Source: Salipiger sp. CCB-MM3
Lineage (GTDB): Bacteria; Pseudomonadota; Alphaproteobacteria; Rhodobacterales; Rhodobacteraceae
DNA length: 64,000 nucleotides
Direction of reading: 5' to 3'
NCBI RefSeq assembly: GCF_001687105.1
Contig: NZ_CP014595.1
Span: 1,116,001 to 1,180,000 of the forward strand
A model generated the notes under the pieces. That model worked only from the letters and a program-made list of their open reading frames with translations, searched no databases and was not told the DNA's origin. Within the stretch, counting starts at the first letter, position 1; each line of letters starts with the position of its first letter. This document shows positions 16,068 to 24,573 of the stretch, piece after piece. The position numbers were made by a program, and so were the translations under genes.

Positions 16068-17311
16068 AGCCGGGATAGCAGTGCCTGCGAGGGCTCGCCG
16101 GTCACCGGCAGCCCATTGCGCGCCTGATAGCCTTGGATCGCCGCCTCCGTCTTGCTTCCCAGCACCCCGTCGGGCGTACCCGCGTCGAAGCCCGCGCCGG
16201 TGAGGCGCCGCTGCAACTCACGGCGATCGTCGATGGTCAGCCCATAGCGGTCGGGCGGAAAGCCGCCGCGCAGCGGACCCGCGCCCAGCAGACGGTCCGA
16301 CAGGTGGCCCACGCCGATCCCGTATTTCTGCGCGTTGTTGTAGCGCAGGATGACGTTGAAGTTCCGATAGACGAGGAACGCCGGACCAGCCGCGCCCTCG
16401 GGCAGCAAGAGCTTGCCCGAGCCAGACGGGATCGAGCCCCCGGACGCGGGACGCACGCCTGCCGAAGTCCAGCCCGCGCCGCTGCGCGTGCCGCCCGCCA
16501 TCGAGGCGCCGCCCGCAGGCAGCACCACTTCCAGACCCCAGGGCTCGCCACGCCGCCAGCCGCTGCGCGACAGGTAGTTGGCGGTGGAGGCCAGCCCGTC
16601 CGTCGGATCGTCGGACCAGATGTCGCGCCGCCCATCGCCGCGGAAATCCACCGCGTAGCTCTGGTAGGTGGTGGGAATGAACTGCGTATGGCCCATGGCC
16701 CCCGCCCAACTGCCGGTCAGCTGCGAGGGGCTGGTGTCGCCGCGCTGCAGGATGCGCAGGGCAGCCAGCGTCTGCGCCTCGAAGAACGCGCCGCGCCGCC
16801 CCTCGTAGGCCAGCGTCGAACAGGCAGAGATCACCGGGATATTGCCGCGCCGGGTGCCATAGCTGCTTTCCATCCCCCAGACCGCGCAGACCACATGCGG
16901 CGGAACACCGTAGCGCGCCTCGATCTCGCGCAGCACGCCCATGTTGCGGCGCAGTTCAGCCCGGCCTTGCAAGACCTTCTGCTCGCTTGCGGTGATCGCG
17001 AGGTAATCCTCGAGCGTGCGGGTGAACTCTGTCTGGCTGCGGTCCCGCTCGATCACGCCGGGAAGAAAGCCCGCAGAGCGGAAGGCCGCATCGAACGTGC
17101 CGCCAGAGATGCCCTGCGATTGCGCGCGACCGCGGAAGGCGGCGACCCACGCATCCCAGCCGGGATTGGGCTGGGGCAGCAGCATCGGATCAAGCGGCGC
17201 ATCGGCACTGGTGTAGCCGCCCCCGCCGCCGCCACAGCCGGCGAGCAGCGCCATCGCGCCGCCGGTGAAAAGAAAATTCCGTCTGGTACTGCCCAGTCTG
17301 GTACTGCCCAT
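16055..17311 (-). CDS. Lytic murein transglycosylase, Tat-type lipoprotein
   Basis: A 418-aa MltB-like (SLT_2) enzyme that cleaves peptidoglycan glycan strands to 1,6-anhydro ends. The catalytic Glu lies in AVWGMESSYG, with typical GAMGHTQFIPTTY and DIWSDDPTDGLASTANYL motifs following. The last 65 residues are a peptidoglycan-binding domain (LQRRLTGAGFDAGTPDGVLG). The N-terminus combines a twin-Arg pattern (STRRNFLFTGG) with a lipobox (LLAGC, Cys about 25) and a Gly run, so it looks like a Tat-exported lipoprotein. GGAG precedes ATG 17311; longer frames to 17641 run into the SCO1 gene region. Confidence 0.9.
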   Translation of the reverse strand: MGSTRLGSTRRNFLFTGGAMALLAGCGGGGGGYTSADAPLDPMLLPQPNPGWDAWVAAFRGRAQSQGISGGTFDAAFRSAGFLPGVIERDRSQTEFTRTLEDYLAITASEQKVLQGRAELRRNMGVLREIEARYGVPPHVVCAVWGMESSYGTRRGNIPVISACSTLAYEGRRGAFFEAQTLAALRILQRGDTSPSQLTGSWAGAMGHTQFIPTTYQSYAVDFRGDGRRDIWSDDPTDGLASTANYLSRSGWRRGEPWGLEVVLPAGGASMAGGTRSGAGWTSAGVRPASGGSIPSGSGKLLLPEGAAGPAFLVYRNFNVILRYNNAQKYGIGVGHLSDRLLGAGPLRGGFPPDRYGLTIDDRRELQRRLTGAGFDAGTPDGVLGSKTEAAIQGYQARNGLPVTGEPSQALLSRLRRG

Positions 17312-17406
17312 CTGCCCGCTCCGCCTCTTGTGTGCTTTACGTGAAGAGTGGCGCGCGCCACCCCATCCGGCAAGGGGCGGCGCAAGATTTCGGCAAGGCC
17401 CTGCCG

Positions 17407-18009
17407 TCAGCCTCCCGCGACCAGCGCCTGCAGCTTGCCGAGCGCCCGGTCGTAGTCCTCTTGATAGTTGATCAGCCCGGCGTAATCGCCGCGCGCATCG
17501 AACAGAAGCACCATGGCCGAATGATCCATCGTGTAACCGCCATCGTCGAGCGGCACGCGCCGGGCGTAGATGCGGAACGCCTTGAGCGCCTTGTCGATAT
17601 CCGCGCGAGACCCCGAGACCCCGCGCACCTCGGGCACCCATGACACATAGTCGCGAAGCTGCTCGACCGTATCGCGCTCGGGATCGACAGTGACGAAGAA
17701 GACGCGCAGCGCAGCGGCGTCACTGCCCAGCCCCTCCTCCCATGTGGCGATGTCTCCCAAGGTCGTCGGGCAGACCTCGGGGCAATGGGTGAAGCCGAAG
17801 AACACCGCCGAGGGCGCGCCCTTCAGGCTGTCTTCGGTGAAAGCGCTGCCGTCGGTGGCTGTCAGTTGGTAGTCACCCCGCCCGAGCGACGCGGTGACGT
17901 CCTGCTCGAGCCGCGGCGCAAGCACACGGACCCACAGCAGCACGATGAGGGCCAGCAGCACCAGCCCCCAAAGCGCCAGACGGATCGCGGAAATCCCTGA
18001 TTTTGTCAT
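17407..18009 (-). CDS. SCO1/SenC family copper chaperone
   Basis: A 200-aa membrane-anchored thioredoxin-fold protein that delivers copper to the CuA centre of cytochrome c oxidase. One N-terminal helix (about 8-30) anchors it with the domain in the periplasm. The copper motif C-x-x-x-C is in THCPEVCPTT, and the distal His ligand is probably in YTMDHSAMVLL. Its neighbours on the same strand are PCuAC and a His/Cys-rich membrane protein, making a copper-delivery cluster. The gap to the upstream PCuAC gene is 10 nt. Confidence 0.93.
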   Translation of the reverse strand: MTKSGISAIRLALWGLVLLALIVLLWVRVLAPRLEQDVTASLGRGDYQLTATDGSAFTEDSLKGAPSAVFFGFTHCPEVCPTTLGDIATWEEGLGSDAAALRVFFVTVDPERDTVEQLRDYVSWVPEVRGVSGSRADIDKALKAFRIYARRVPLDDGGYTMDHSAMVLLFDARGDYAGLINYQEDYDRALGKLQALVAGG

Positions 18010-18019
18010 GCCGCAGCCC

Positions 18020-18592
18020 TCACCCGCCGTGCTTCATCTGGCCTTGGCCGTGAGCACTGCCGTGGCCCATACCGCCCTTGGCGTTGGGCGCGCCGATCGC
18101 CAGCGGAACCTCGATGCTGCCCGCCTTTTCGAACGTCAGCGTCACCGCCACGGTCTCGCCCTCGACCAGCGGCTGCTTCAGTCCCATGAGCATCAGGTGA
18201 TAGCCGCCGGGCTTGAGCTGCACCGTCTCACCTGCGGCGATGGGCAGACCATCCGCCAGTTCGCGCATCTTCATCACCTGCCCGTCCATCGCCATCTCGT
18301 GGATTTCCATATGATCCGCCATTTCGGGCGCGACGCTCGCGGCGATCAGCCGGTCATCCTCGGTGCCGGTGTTGGTGACGGTGAAAAACCCTCCACCAAC
18401 TGGCTGGTTGGGCAGAGAGGCGCGCGAGAACGGGTTCTCGATCACCAGCGCGCCAAGCTCGAAACGCGCCTCCGCAGGGACGGTGGCGGACATCTCGCCC
18501 TGTTTCATCTGGTGGGTCATCTGGCCTTCGGCATGGGCGGCACCGGTTGCGAGAACGGCAAGGCCAAGGGCGGCAATCAGAGTGGTCTTCAT
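18020..18592 (-). CDS. PCu(A)C periplasmic copper chaperone
   Basis: A 190-aa periplasmic protein that passes Cu(I) to SCO1 or directly to cytochrome oxidase. The signal peptide is MKTTLIAALGLAVLATGAAHA. The Cu motif follows the family form H(M)x10Mx21HxM: DHMEIHEMAMDGQVMKMRE and later GGYHLMLMGLKQPL. Extra Met/His residues occur at both ends (GQMTHQMKQGEM and GGMGHGSAHGQGQMKHGG) and may bind additional copper. Located 10 nt upstream of the SCO1 gene, so probably co-transcribed. Confidence 0.93.
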   Translation of the reverse strand: MKTTLIAALGLAVLATGAAHAEGQMTHQMKQGEMSATVPAEARFELGALVIENPFSRASLPNQPVGGGFFTVTNTGTEDDRLIAASVAPEMADHMEIHEMAMDGQVMKMRELADGLPIAAGETVQLKPGGYHLMLMGLKQPLVEGETVAVTLTFEKAGSIEVPLAIGAPNAKGGMGHGSAHGQGQMKHGG

Positions 18593-18708
18593 CTTCGGTC
18601 TCCTTGCGCGCGCGGACGCACCGCTGCCTGCGCATGATCAGGGGCGAGGGCATCCCTCGCAAAATCGGGGAAATCTGGCTCAGCGCGCCCCGAACAGGCA
18701 GCGCGCGA

Positions 18709-19065
18709 TCAGACGAGGACCGGGGGTGCTCGGGGTGAGCGATGCGGATCGCCGCGCTGCGGGCGTGTCGCCAGATCGCGCAGGACACGCGCGTTGATGG
18801 CGCGGGCGATCCGCTGCGCCGGGCGATCCGACGCGATGCGCGGTGCCTCGGGCAGCAGATGGCAGACCGGACAATGATGCGCGTGGTGATGCGTCCCTTC
18901 GCCGTCGCAGATCTCGTCCAGCGTCCCGCCCATGGCGAGATAGCTCTCAAGCGAGGCTTCCTGCACAACCTCGGGCGCCATGCGGGCCGCGAAGACGACG
19001 CTCGCCAAGGCCACCGTCAACACGGTGGCGAACAGCATGAGGCGATGGGCGAGCGCGCGGGTCAT
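18709..19065 (-). CDS. Membrane protein with His/Cys metal-site motif
   Basis: A 118-aa protein with one hydrophobic N-terminal helix (about 8-30, LMLFATVLTVALASVVFA) and a periplasmic part carrying HHHAHHCPVCHLLPE, a dense His/Cys cluster that suggests Cu or Zn binding. It resembles the small DUF2946-type proteins found beside copper genes, but I am not certain of the family. The Met at 19065 (MTRALAHRL) was preferred over the frame from 19131. It is the first gene of a minus-strand group leading to PCuAC and SCO1, which fits copper handling for oxidase assembly. Confidence 0.55.
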   Translation of the reverse strand: MTRALAHRLMLFATVLTVALASVVFAARMAPEVVQEASLESYLAMGGTLDEICDGEGTHHHAHHCPVCHLLPEAPRIASDRPAQRIARAINARVLRDLATRPQRGDPHRSPRAPPVLV

Positions 19066-19311
19066 GGCGACATGTAACGGGGTTTCTTCGCGCTTGGAAA
19101 GGGACGTGGCGTCGCATATGCAGGCAACCACAAGCGCAATGGCCCTGACCCTGCGATAACCCCGATTAACCTTACGTTATCTTTTGTCCGACTATCTGGC
19201 TTCGTGTAAGCTTTGTTTTAACGGTGCTGCCGCGTGCCTGCAGCGCCCGCCATCAGGAGCGCGCCCTGCCGCGGCTGCAACCCGCCCGGCCTTGAAGGCG
19301 TTGACCCGACC

Positions 19312-20148
19312 ATGACCACCGAAACGCCCGCCCGCCGGACCAAACACCCGGCCGAAAAACCCTCGCCCCGGACGTTGGGCCGGATGATGGGCGTGGTGCG
19401 CAAGGACCGCATCGCGCAGGTGATCCGCGAAAAGGGCTTCATGTCCTCTGCCGATCTCGCCGAGATGTTCGGCGTCTCCGAGATGACCGTGCGCCGCGAC
19501 CTCAGCGATCTGGAAGAACGCGGCGATCTGCGCCGCACCCACGGCGGCGCCATCCTCAGCGAAACCTGCCCGCCAGAGCCCGCGCCCGCGCCCTTCTTCA
19601 GCGATCGGCAGCGCGAGAATGCCGAGGCCAAGGCGCGCATCGCCCGCAAGGCCCTGTCACTGGCCCGCCCGCAGGAGATGGTGGCCCTCGATATCGGCAC
19701 GACGGTGCTGGAACTGGCGCGTCTGATGGTTGGCGATCCGGCGCGGCGCATCTTCAGCAACAACCTGCGCGTCGCGGCGCTGGAGACGCGCGCCGAGGTT
19801 TACATGCTGGGCGGCAAGATGCGGCCCGCCGCCATGTCACTGGTCGGCCCGGTGACCATGGAGCAGGCGGGCAAACTGTGGTTCGACGTGGCGTTTCTGG
19901 GCGTGTCCTCGATCACCGAGGGCGGCATCTTCGACTTCTGCATCGAGGATGCCGAGATCAAGCGGGTCTATGCCGCGCGCGCCTCGCGCTGCGTGGTGCT
20001 GGCCGATCAGAGCAAGTTCGACGTCAACGCGCTGGTGCAGGTGGCCGGGCTCGAACGGATCCACACGCTGGTCACCGATGCGGCCCCGACCGGCGCGCTC
20101 GCCGAGGCGCTGCAGGCCGCCGGCGTCGAGGTGATCGTCGCCGGCTGA
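19312..20148 (+). CDS. DeoR family transcriptional regulator
   Basis: A 278-aa regulator. An N-terminal DeoR helix-turn-helix (RKDRIAQVIREKGFMSSADLAEM, then FGVSEMTVRRDLSDLEERG) is followed by the sugar-phosphate-sensing DeoRC domain (MVALDIGTTVLELARLM ... YMLGGKMRP ... DVAFLGVSSIT ... CVVLADQSKFD). Such proteins usually repress sugar or polyol catabolism and are released by a phosphorylated sugar. I chose Met 19312 (MTTETPARR); Met 19390 or the open frame to 19234 are alternatives. It converges with a class II aldolase gene 13 nt away, which could be a target. Confidence 0.85.
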   Translation: MTTETPARRTKHPAEKPSPRTLGRMMGVVRKDRIAQVIREKGFMSSADLAEMFGVSEMTVRRDLSDLEERGDLRRTHGGAILSETCPPEPAPAPFFSDRQRENAEAKARIARKALSLARPQEMVALDIGTTVLELARLMVGDPARRIFSNNLRVAALETRAEVYMLGGKMRPAAMSLVGPVTMEQAGKLWFDVAFLGVSSITEGGIFDFCIEDAEIKRVYAARASRCVVLADQSKFDVNALVQVAGLERIHTLVTDAAPTGALAEALQAAGVEVIVAG

Positions 20149-20161
20149 GCGCTTCGGGATG

Positions 20162-20950
20162 TCAGTCGCGGAAGCCCGGCGAGGTGACGTCAAGCTGGCG
20201 TTTGATGCTCTCAAGATGCATCCGCGCGCTTTCGGGATCGCCCTCGCGCATCAGCTTCGCGGTTTTCTCCGCAAGTTCTTCTGAGACCGGGATCAACGGG
20301 CGGCCCGAGCTCATCGCCTTCAGCTGCACCTCGGCGGCGCGTTCGAGGTAGTAAAGATCGTCCCACGCTTCGGCGATATTGGGCGCGCAGACCATGACGC
20401 CATGGTTGCGCATGAAGATCACGTCGGCCTCGCCCATGGCCGCGGCGATGCGGTCGCCCTCGTCATTGTCGAGCGCGAGCCCGTTGTAATCCTCATCCAC
20501 CACGGTGCGGCCATAGAATTTCAGCGCGGTCTGACCTGCCCAGACCAGCGGCTCGCCCTCGATCATCGTCAGGGCGGTGGCATTGGGCATATGGGTGTGA
20601 AAGGCGGCACCGACGCGCGGGTGCTGCTTGTGCAGCCGGGCGTGAATGTAAAAGGCCGTCGCCTCAGGCTCCCCCTCCCCCTGCAGCACATGCCCGTCGA
20701 AGTCGCAGATCAGCAGGCTCGAGGCCTTGGCTTCGGCAAAGGCATCACCGAGCCGGTTGACCAGAAAGAGGTCGGGATGGCCCGGAACCACAGCCGAGAA
20801 GTGATTGCAGATACCTTCTTCGAGCCCGTAATGCGCCGCCATACGCAGCGTAGCGGCCAGATCGACGCGGGCCTGCTGGATCTCATCGGTGTCGAGATTC
20901 ACGTTGCGCAGCGGCGCCGGGGCAGAAGGTTTCAGCATCTCATGGGCCAT
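20162..20950 (-). CDS. Class II aldolase/adducin family protein
   Basis: A 262-aa protein of the AraD/FucA class II aldolase fold. Zinc ligands appear as HTHM (in AAFHTHMPNATALTM) and a distal His in FMRNHGVMV; the loop ICNHFSAVVPGHPDLFLVN is also typical of the family. Members cleave or epimerise sugar phosphates, but this subgroup, often found near ring-degradation and transport genes, has no firm substrate. It sits between DeoR and the rut operon, so it could act on a sugar phosphate or a carboxylate intermediate. A helix-rich Glu/Lys tail ends the protein. Confidence 0.85.
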   Translation of the reverse strand: MAHEMLKPSAPAPLRNVNLDTDEIQQARVDLAATLRMAAHYGLEEGICNHFSAVVPGHPDLFLVNRLGDAFAEAKASSLLICDFDGHVLQGEGEPEATAFYIHARLHKQHPRVGAAFHTHMPNATALTMIEGEPLVWAGQTALKFYGRTVVDEDYNGLALDNDEGDRIAAAMGEADVIFMRNHGVMVCAPNIAEAWDDLYYLERAAEVQLKAMSSGRPLIPVSEELAEKTAKLMREGDPESARMHLESIKRQLDVTSPGFRD

Positions 20951-21125
20951 GGGGGCAGTCCTTTCCTTAAAGTCAGGCGGAAGGTGAGCGGCGCCTTCCG
21001 GTTTGTCCAGCGAGGGTAGACCTGTTCCGCCCGGATCGGGGGGATGGAATGCCCGAACGCGCTAAATTTTCGGCATTCAGTCATACTGCTTGCAGCCAAG
21101 GCCAAGGCGGGCGCAGACATGAAAG

Positions 21126-21153
21126 ACGCCAGCCCGACCAGGCGGGCTGGCGT
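21126..21153 (-). terminator. Terminator of the rut operon
   Basis: ACGCCAGCCCG (21126-21136) pairs with CGGGCTGGCGT (21143-21153), an 11-bp perfect stem with a 6-nt loop. On the minus strand it lies 40 nt past the rutD stop and is followed by CTTTCAT, a short T-rich stretch. Confidence 0.65.
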
Positions 21154-21192
21154 GATCGATGCAGAGCCATTGCGCGGCAATGACGGTTCAGA

Positions 21193-21960
21193 TCACTCCG
21201 CCGTCAGGAAGGGCAGCACCTCAGCCTCGAACGCATCGCGCTTGGTCAGGTTCATGGCGTGGCCGCCTTGCGTGAAGATCACCAGCTTGGACCCCGGCAG
21301 GCGCTCGGCGAGCCGTTCAGACTGCGCCACATCCACCAGCGCATCATCCTTGCTGGCGACCAGCAGAATGCCCTTGCCGTCGAGCTGTTCGGGCAGGCGG
21401 AAATCGCGCAGCGCGCCGATGCGGTGGGTGATATTGGCGGCGCCTTGGAAATGCGCCACGGCATGGGCCTCTTCGGCGGCGATCTTTTCGGGATGTGCGG
21501 CGATCCAGAACGGCGGGTAGAGGAAATTCATCTGCAATGCGGCAAAAGCCTCGAGCCCCTGCCCCGCCAGCGTCGCCAGCCGGATGTCGAAGCAGCGCGC
21601 GGTATGGGCGTCGATCTCGGGCCAAGCGTTGATCGCCACCACCCGCTCGACGCGGCGTTGCGCGCGCGCGGCCAGATCGAAGCCGACCAGCCCGCCAAGC
21701 GCGTGCCCCATGAGATCGAAGCGATCGACCCCGGCCGCGTCGCAGACCTCGAGCACGTCGTCGGCCATATCCGCGATGGTGGTCGGACCAAGATCGCAGG
21801 CATTCGCGCCGGTGCCGCGCTGATCGTAGAGAATGAGATCGAACTGCGGCTTCAGCGCGTCCAGATGCGGCGTCCAATAGCCCTGCGCCCCGCCGAGCCC
21901 CGAACACAGAACAAGCGTGCGGGCGCCCTCGCGCCCGCACCGAAGATGGGTGAATTCCAT
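21193..21960 (-). CDS. rutD: Pyrimidine utilisation protein D (alpha/beta hydrolase)
   Basis: A 255-aa alpha/beta-hydrolase. In the Rut pathway RutD speeds the breakdown of the aminoacrylate-derived carbamate. The segment ILYDQRGTGANACDL and the nucleophile elbow region DLMGHALGGLVGFDL (with Ala where many hydrolases have Ser) match RutD. The elbow G-H-A-L-G lacks the nucleophilic Ser, as in known RutD proteins with an atypical site. The catalytic His may be in TQGGHAMNL. ATG 21960 overlaps the rutC stop (TAATG), so the genes are coupled; longer ORFs to 22020 lie inside rutC. Confidence 0.88.
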   Translation of the reverse strand: MEFTHLRCGREGARTLVLCSGLGGAQGYWTPHLDALKPQFDLILYDQRGTGANACDLGPTTIADMADDVLEVCDAAGVDRFDLMGHALGGLVGFDLAARAQRRVERVVAINAWPEIDAHTARCFDIRLATLAGQGLEAFAALQMNFLYPPFWIAAHPEKIAAEEAHAVAHFQGAANITHRIGALRDFRLPEQLDGKGILLVASKDDALVDVAQSERLAERLPGSKLVIFTQGGHAMNLTKRDAFEAEVLPFLTAE

Positions 21961-22343
21961 TACTTGATGACCGCGACCGTGGCGATCTCGACCAGCGCGT
22001 CGGGCTTCACAAGGCCGCACTGGATGCAGTAGCGCGCCGGCTTGTCGCCCGGGAAATAGGTGGCATAGACCTCGTTCACCGCCGCGTAGTTGGCCCAGTC
22101 GGTGACGAAGATATGGTTCATCACCACGTCGTCCATCGTGCCACCCGCCTTTTCGACGACGGACTTGATGGTCTCGAGCACATGCTTGGTCTGCGCCGCC
22201 GCGTCGCCCACGTGCACGACGTTGTTCTCCTTGTCGAAGGGCAATGTGCCCGACACATAGACCACCCCGTCGGCCAGCACGCCCGGCAGATAGGGTGCGA
22301 GCGGCTTGCCGGTGCCTTCGGGGATCACGGGAGTCTTAGGCAT
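21960..22343 (-). CDS. rutC: RidA/YjgF family aminoacrylate deaminase
   Basis: A 127-aa trimeric RidA-fold protein; RutC reduces or hydrolyses aminoacrylate peracid intermediates in uracil ring breakdown. Family features include [41 protein letters not shown] and the conserved C-terminal [15 protein letters not shown] with the Arg/Glu ligand pair (ARYCIQCG ... VEIA). Its start overlaps the rutB 3' end by 8 nt and its stop overlaps rutD, so it sits in the middle of a coupled operon. Confidence 0.9.
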   Translation of the reverse strand: MPKTPVIPEGTGKPLAPYLPGVLADGVVYVSGTLPFDKENNVVHVGDAAAQTKHVLETIKSVVEKAGGTMDDVVMNHIFVTDWANYAAVNEVYATYFPGDKPARYCIQCGLVKPDALVEIATVAVIK

Positions 22344-23043
22344 TCGAGAGTTCCTTTTCTTCCTTGGAGATAAGCGCGGCGCAGAAGTCGTCGGTCTTGG
22401 CGACCCAGCCGAAGAAGGTGGCGACGTTGTAGACCGAGGCCTTCTGGATGAAGTCCGGGCCGAGGTGGTTGGTCGCATCCTCGAGCATCAGGCAGTGGTA
22501 CTCGAGATGGAACGCATCGCGCAGCGAGCTTTCCACGCAGACGTTGGTGGCGATGCCGGTGAAGACCAGCGTCTTGATTCCGCGCGAGCGCAGCGCGCTG
22601 TCGAGGTAGGAGTTGAAAAAGCCCGAGTAGCGCGGCTTGGGGATCAGCAGATCGCCCTCCTGCGGATCAAGCTCGTCGATGATGTCATAATCCCAGCCGC
22701 CCTTGGCCAGAAGCTGACCCCAAAGCTCGGGGCGCTTCTTCATCGTCTTGATGGCGTTGGATTTCTTGACGTTCGGCGAATCCGGGCCACCGGCCTCGAC
22801 ATAGGCCGGATCCCAGCCGTTCTGCAGGAAGGTGACCAGCACGCCCGCGTCGCGGCAGGCCTTGGTGACCTTGCAGATGTTCTCGATGCACGAGCGCGCG
22901 CCCGAGACGTCGAAACCGGCGAGGTCGACGTAGCCGCCCTTGGTGGCATAGGCGTTCTGCATGTCCACCACGATCAGCGCGGTGGTCTCGGGATCGAAGG
23001 GGAAATTTTCGGGTTGGGCTGTAACGTCCATTTTCTGCCTCAT
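22336..23043 (-). CDS. rutB: Ureidoacrylate amidohydrolase
   Basis: A 235-aa isochorismatase-fold cysteine hydrolase that converts ureidoacrylate from RutA into carbamate and aminoacrylate. Catalytic residues are Asp in IVVDMQNAY, Lys in PKPRYSGFF and Cys in [17 protein letters not shown]. The length is usual. The ATG at 23043 shares ATGA with the rutA stop, so translation is coupled; a second Met is at 23031. The gene stands second in rutABCD. Confidence 0.95.
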   Translation of the reverse strand: MRQKMDVTAQPENFPFDPETTALIVVDMQNAYATKGGYVDLAGFDVSGARSCIENICKVTKACRDAGVLVTFLQNGWDPAYVEAGGPDSPNVKKSNAIKTMKKRPELWGQLLAKGGWDYDIIDELDPQEGDLLIPKPRYSGFFNSYLDSALRSRGIKTLVFTGIATNVCVESSLRDAFHLEYHCLMLEDATNHLGPDFIQKASVYNVATFFGWVAKTDDFCAALISKEEKELSNA

Positions 23044-24125
23044 GCGGGTTCGGAGACCTGAACCGACTTGCGGCAGGCCATGAGCGGCTGAATCTTGGAG
23101 CCGAAATCTTCGACGCCCTGCACGAAATCGTCGAATGTCAGCAGAACGCCGCCGGTGCCGGGCACTTCTGCCACTTCGTCGAGCATCTTGGCGACGGTTT
23201 CATAGGACCCCACCAGCGTGCCCATGTTGATGTTCACCGCCGAGACGGGGTCGGACATCTGCCGCACATTGGTGTCGGCGCCCGATTTCGTGTCGGCCGC
23301 GCTCTGCAGGCCAAGCCACGCCAGCGCCTCTTCGTCGGCCCCTTCCTTGTAGAGCTCCCACTTGGCGCGGGCCTTCTCGTCGGTCTCGTCGGCGATGATC
23401 ATGAAGAGCGCATAGGTCGACACGTCGCGCCCGGTCTTGGCGATGGCTTCCTTCAGTCGCTCGGCATTGGGCGCGAAGGCCTGCGGCGTGTTCACCCCCT
23501 TGCCAAAGCAGAAGTTGTAGTCGGCGTATTGCGCCGAGAAGGCCATGCCCGCGTCGGACGAGCCGGCGCAGATCACCTTCATGTCGGCCTGCGGCTGCGG
23601 GCTGAGGCGGCAGTCGTCCATCTGGAAGAACTCCCCCTTGAGATCGCTCTTGCCGGTCTCCCACAGATCGCGCAGCACCTGCGCATACTCGCCAAGATAC
23701 TTATAGCGGGTGCCGAAAAACTCGTCGCCCGGCCACATGCCCATCTGGCTGTACTCGGGCTTTTGCCAGCCGGTCACCAGGTTCACCCCGAAGCGCCCGC
23801 CCGAGATCGAGTCGATGGTCGAGGCCATGCGCGCAACGATCGCCGGCGGCATCACCAGCGAGGCGGCGGTGGCATAGAGCTTGATCTTGCTGGTGCAGGC
23901 CGCGAGCCCGGCCATCAGCGTGAAGCTCTCAAGGTTGTGGTCCCAGAACTCAGTCTTGCCGCCAAAGCCGCGCAGTTTGATCATGGTGAGCACGAAATCG
24001 AGCCCGTATTTCTCGGCGCTCAGCGTGATCTCCTTGTTGAGCTCGAAGCTCGGCTTGTACTGCGGCGCGGTCTCGGAGATGAGCCAGCCGTTGTTGCCGA
24101 TGGGAAGAAATACCCCGATTTCCAT
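23040..24125 (-). CDS. rutA: Pyrimidine monooxygenase RutA
   Basis: A 361-aa flavin-dependent monooxygenase of the luciferase-like superfamily. It opens the uracil ring between N3 and C4 using FMNH2 and O2. Characteristic parts are the N-terminal [17 protein letters not shown], the [21 protein letters not shown] strand-helix, and [19 protein letters not shown]. It needs a flavin reductase (RutF), which is not encoded nearby. The Met at 24125 matches the family start; the open frame goes on to 24236 through the regulatory region. It is the first gene of rutABCD, and a RutR-like palindrome lies 67 nt upstream. Confidence 0.96.
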   Translation of the reverse strand: MEIGVFLPIGNNGWLISETAPQYKPSFELNKEITLSAEKYGLDFVLTMIKLRGFGGKTEFWDHNLESFTLMAGLAACTSKIKLYATAASLVMPPAIVARMASTIDSISGGRFGVNLVTGWQKPEYSQMGMWPGDEFFGTRYKYLGEYAQVLRDLWETGKSDLKGEFFQMDDCRLSPQPQADMKVICAGSSDAGMAFSAQYADYNFCFGKGVNTPQAFAPNAERLKEAIAKTGRDVSTYALFMIIADETDEKARAKWELYKEGADEEALAWLGLQSAADTKSGADTNVRQMSDPVSAVNINMGTLVGSYETVAKMLDEVAEVPGTGGVLLTFDDFVQGVEDFGSKIQPLMACRKSVQVSEPA

Positions 24126-24191
24126 GCGTGCCTCCATGTGCGGACAGATGTGGGCCGGCTTGCGCGCCGGGCTGTCACCATGAAGATTTTT

Positions 24192-24207
24192 TTGACCAAA
24201 CGGTAAA
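24192..24207. promoter_or_regulatory. RutR-like operator upstream of rutA
   Basis: TTGACC-AAAC-GGTAAA, a 16-bp near-palindrome in an AT-rich stretch (24186-24213). It has the same length and half-sites as the E. coli RutR operator (TTGACCA-NN-TGGTCAA), with one mismatch in the right half-site (GGTaAA). The position 67 nt before the rutA start is right for uracil-responsive control. The rest of 24126-24413 holds no gene. Confidence 0.6.
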
Positions 24208-24413
24208 ATAAAAATCCACGCATTTCCGTCCCGCATGCATGAATGCGCTCAAGATACAGGCAGTTTCGGCGTCAGGCGCCAAAAGCTGATCATAATATGT
24301 ATCGCGGAAGCGGGTTTCCTTGCGCGCCCAACGCTCAGGGTTCGCGGGGCACAAGCCACACGAAGACCTCCGCGAGAGCGAAGCTTTGTGGTGTCGAAAT
24401 GTGTGAGGGTATT

Positions 24414-24487
24414 TGGAGGCGAGTACCGGAATCGAACCGGTGTACACGGATTTGCAATCCGCTGCGTCACCACTCCGCCAACTCGCC
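24414..24487 (-). tRNA. tRNA-Cys (GCA)
   Basis: The minus strand begins GGCGAGTTGGCGGAG and folds as a cloverleaf: acceptor stem GGCGAGT/ACTCGCC, anticodon loop TTGCAAA with GCA, T-arm CCGGTTCGATTCCGG and discriminator U73 (correct for Cys), followed by an encoded CCA at 24416-24414. The tRNA body is 71 nt, a normal length for tRNA-Cys. Confidence 0.95.
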
Positions 24488-24495
24488 GGGGGTGT

Positions 24496-24524
24496 GGCAC
24501 TCCATAAGTTTCTTACGGAGTGCC
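24496..24524 (-). terminator. Hairpin at the end of the sulfotransferase unit
   Basis: GGCACTCC (24496-24503) pairs with GGAGTGCC (24517-24524), with a further inner TAAG/CTTA pairing. It lies about 50 nt past the sulfotransferase stop and just before the tRNA-Cys gene. There is no U-tract. Confidence 0.5.
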
Positions 24525-24573
24525 GTCAAGCAGGTTTCCGAAGCGATGCGCGGCTTTGCTCCGGCACTTCGCG

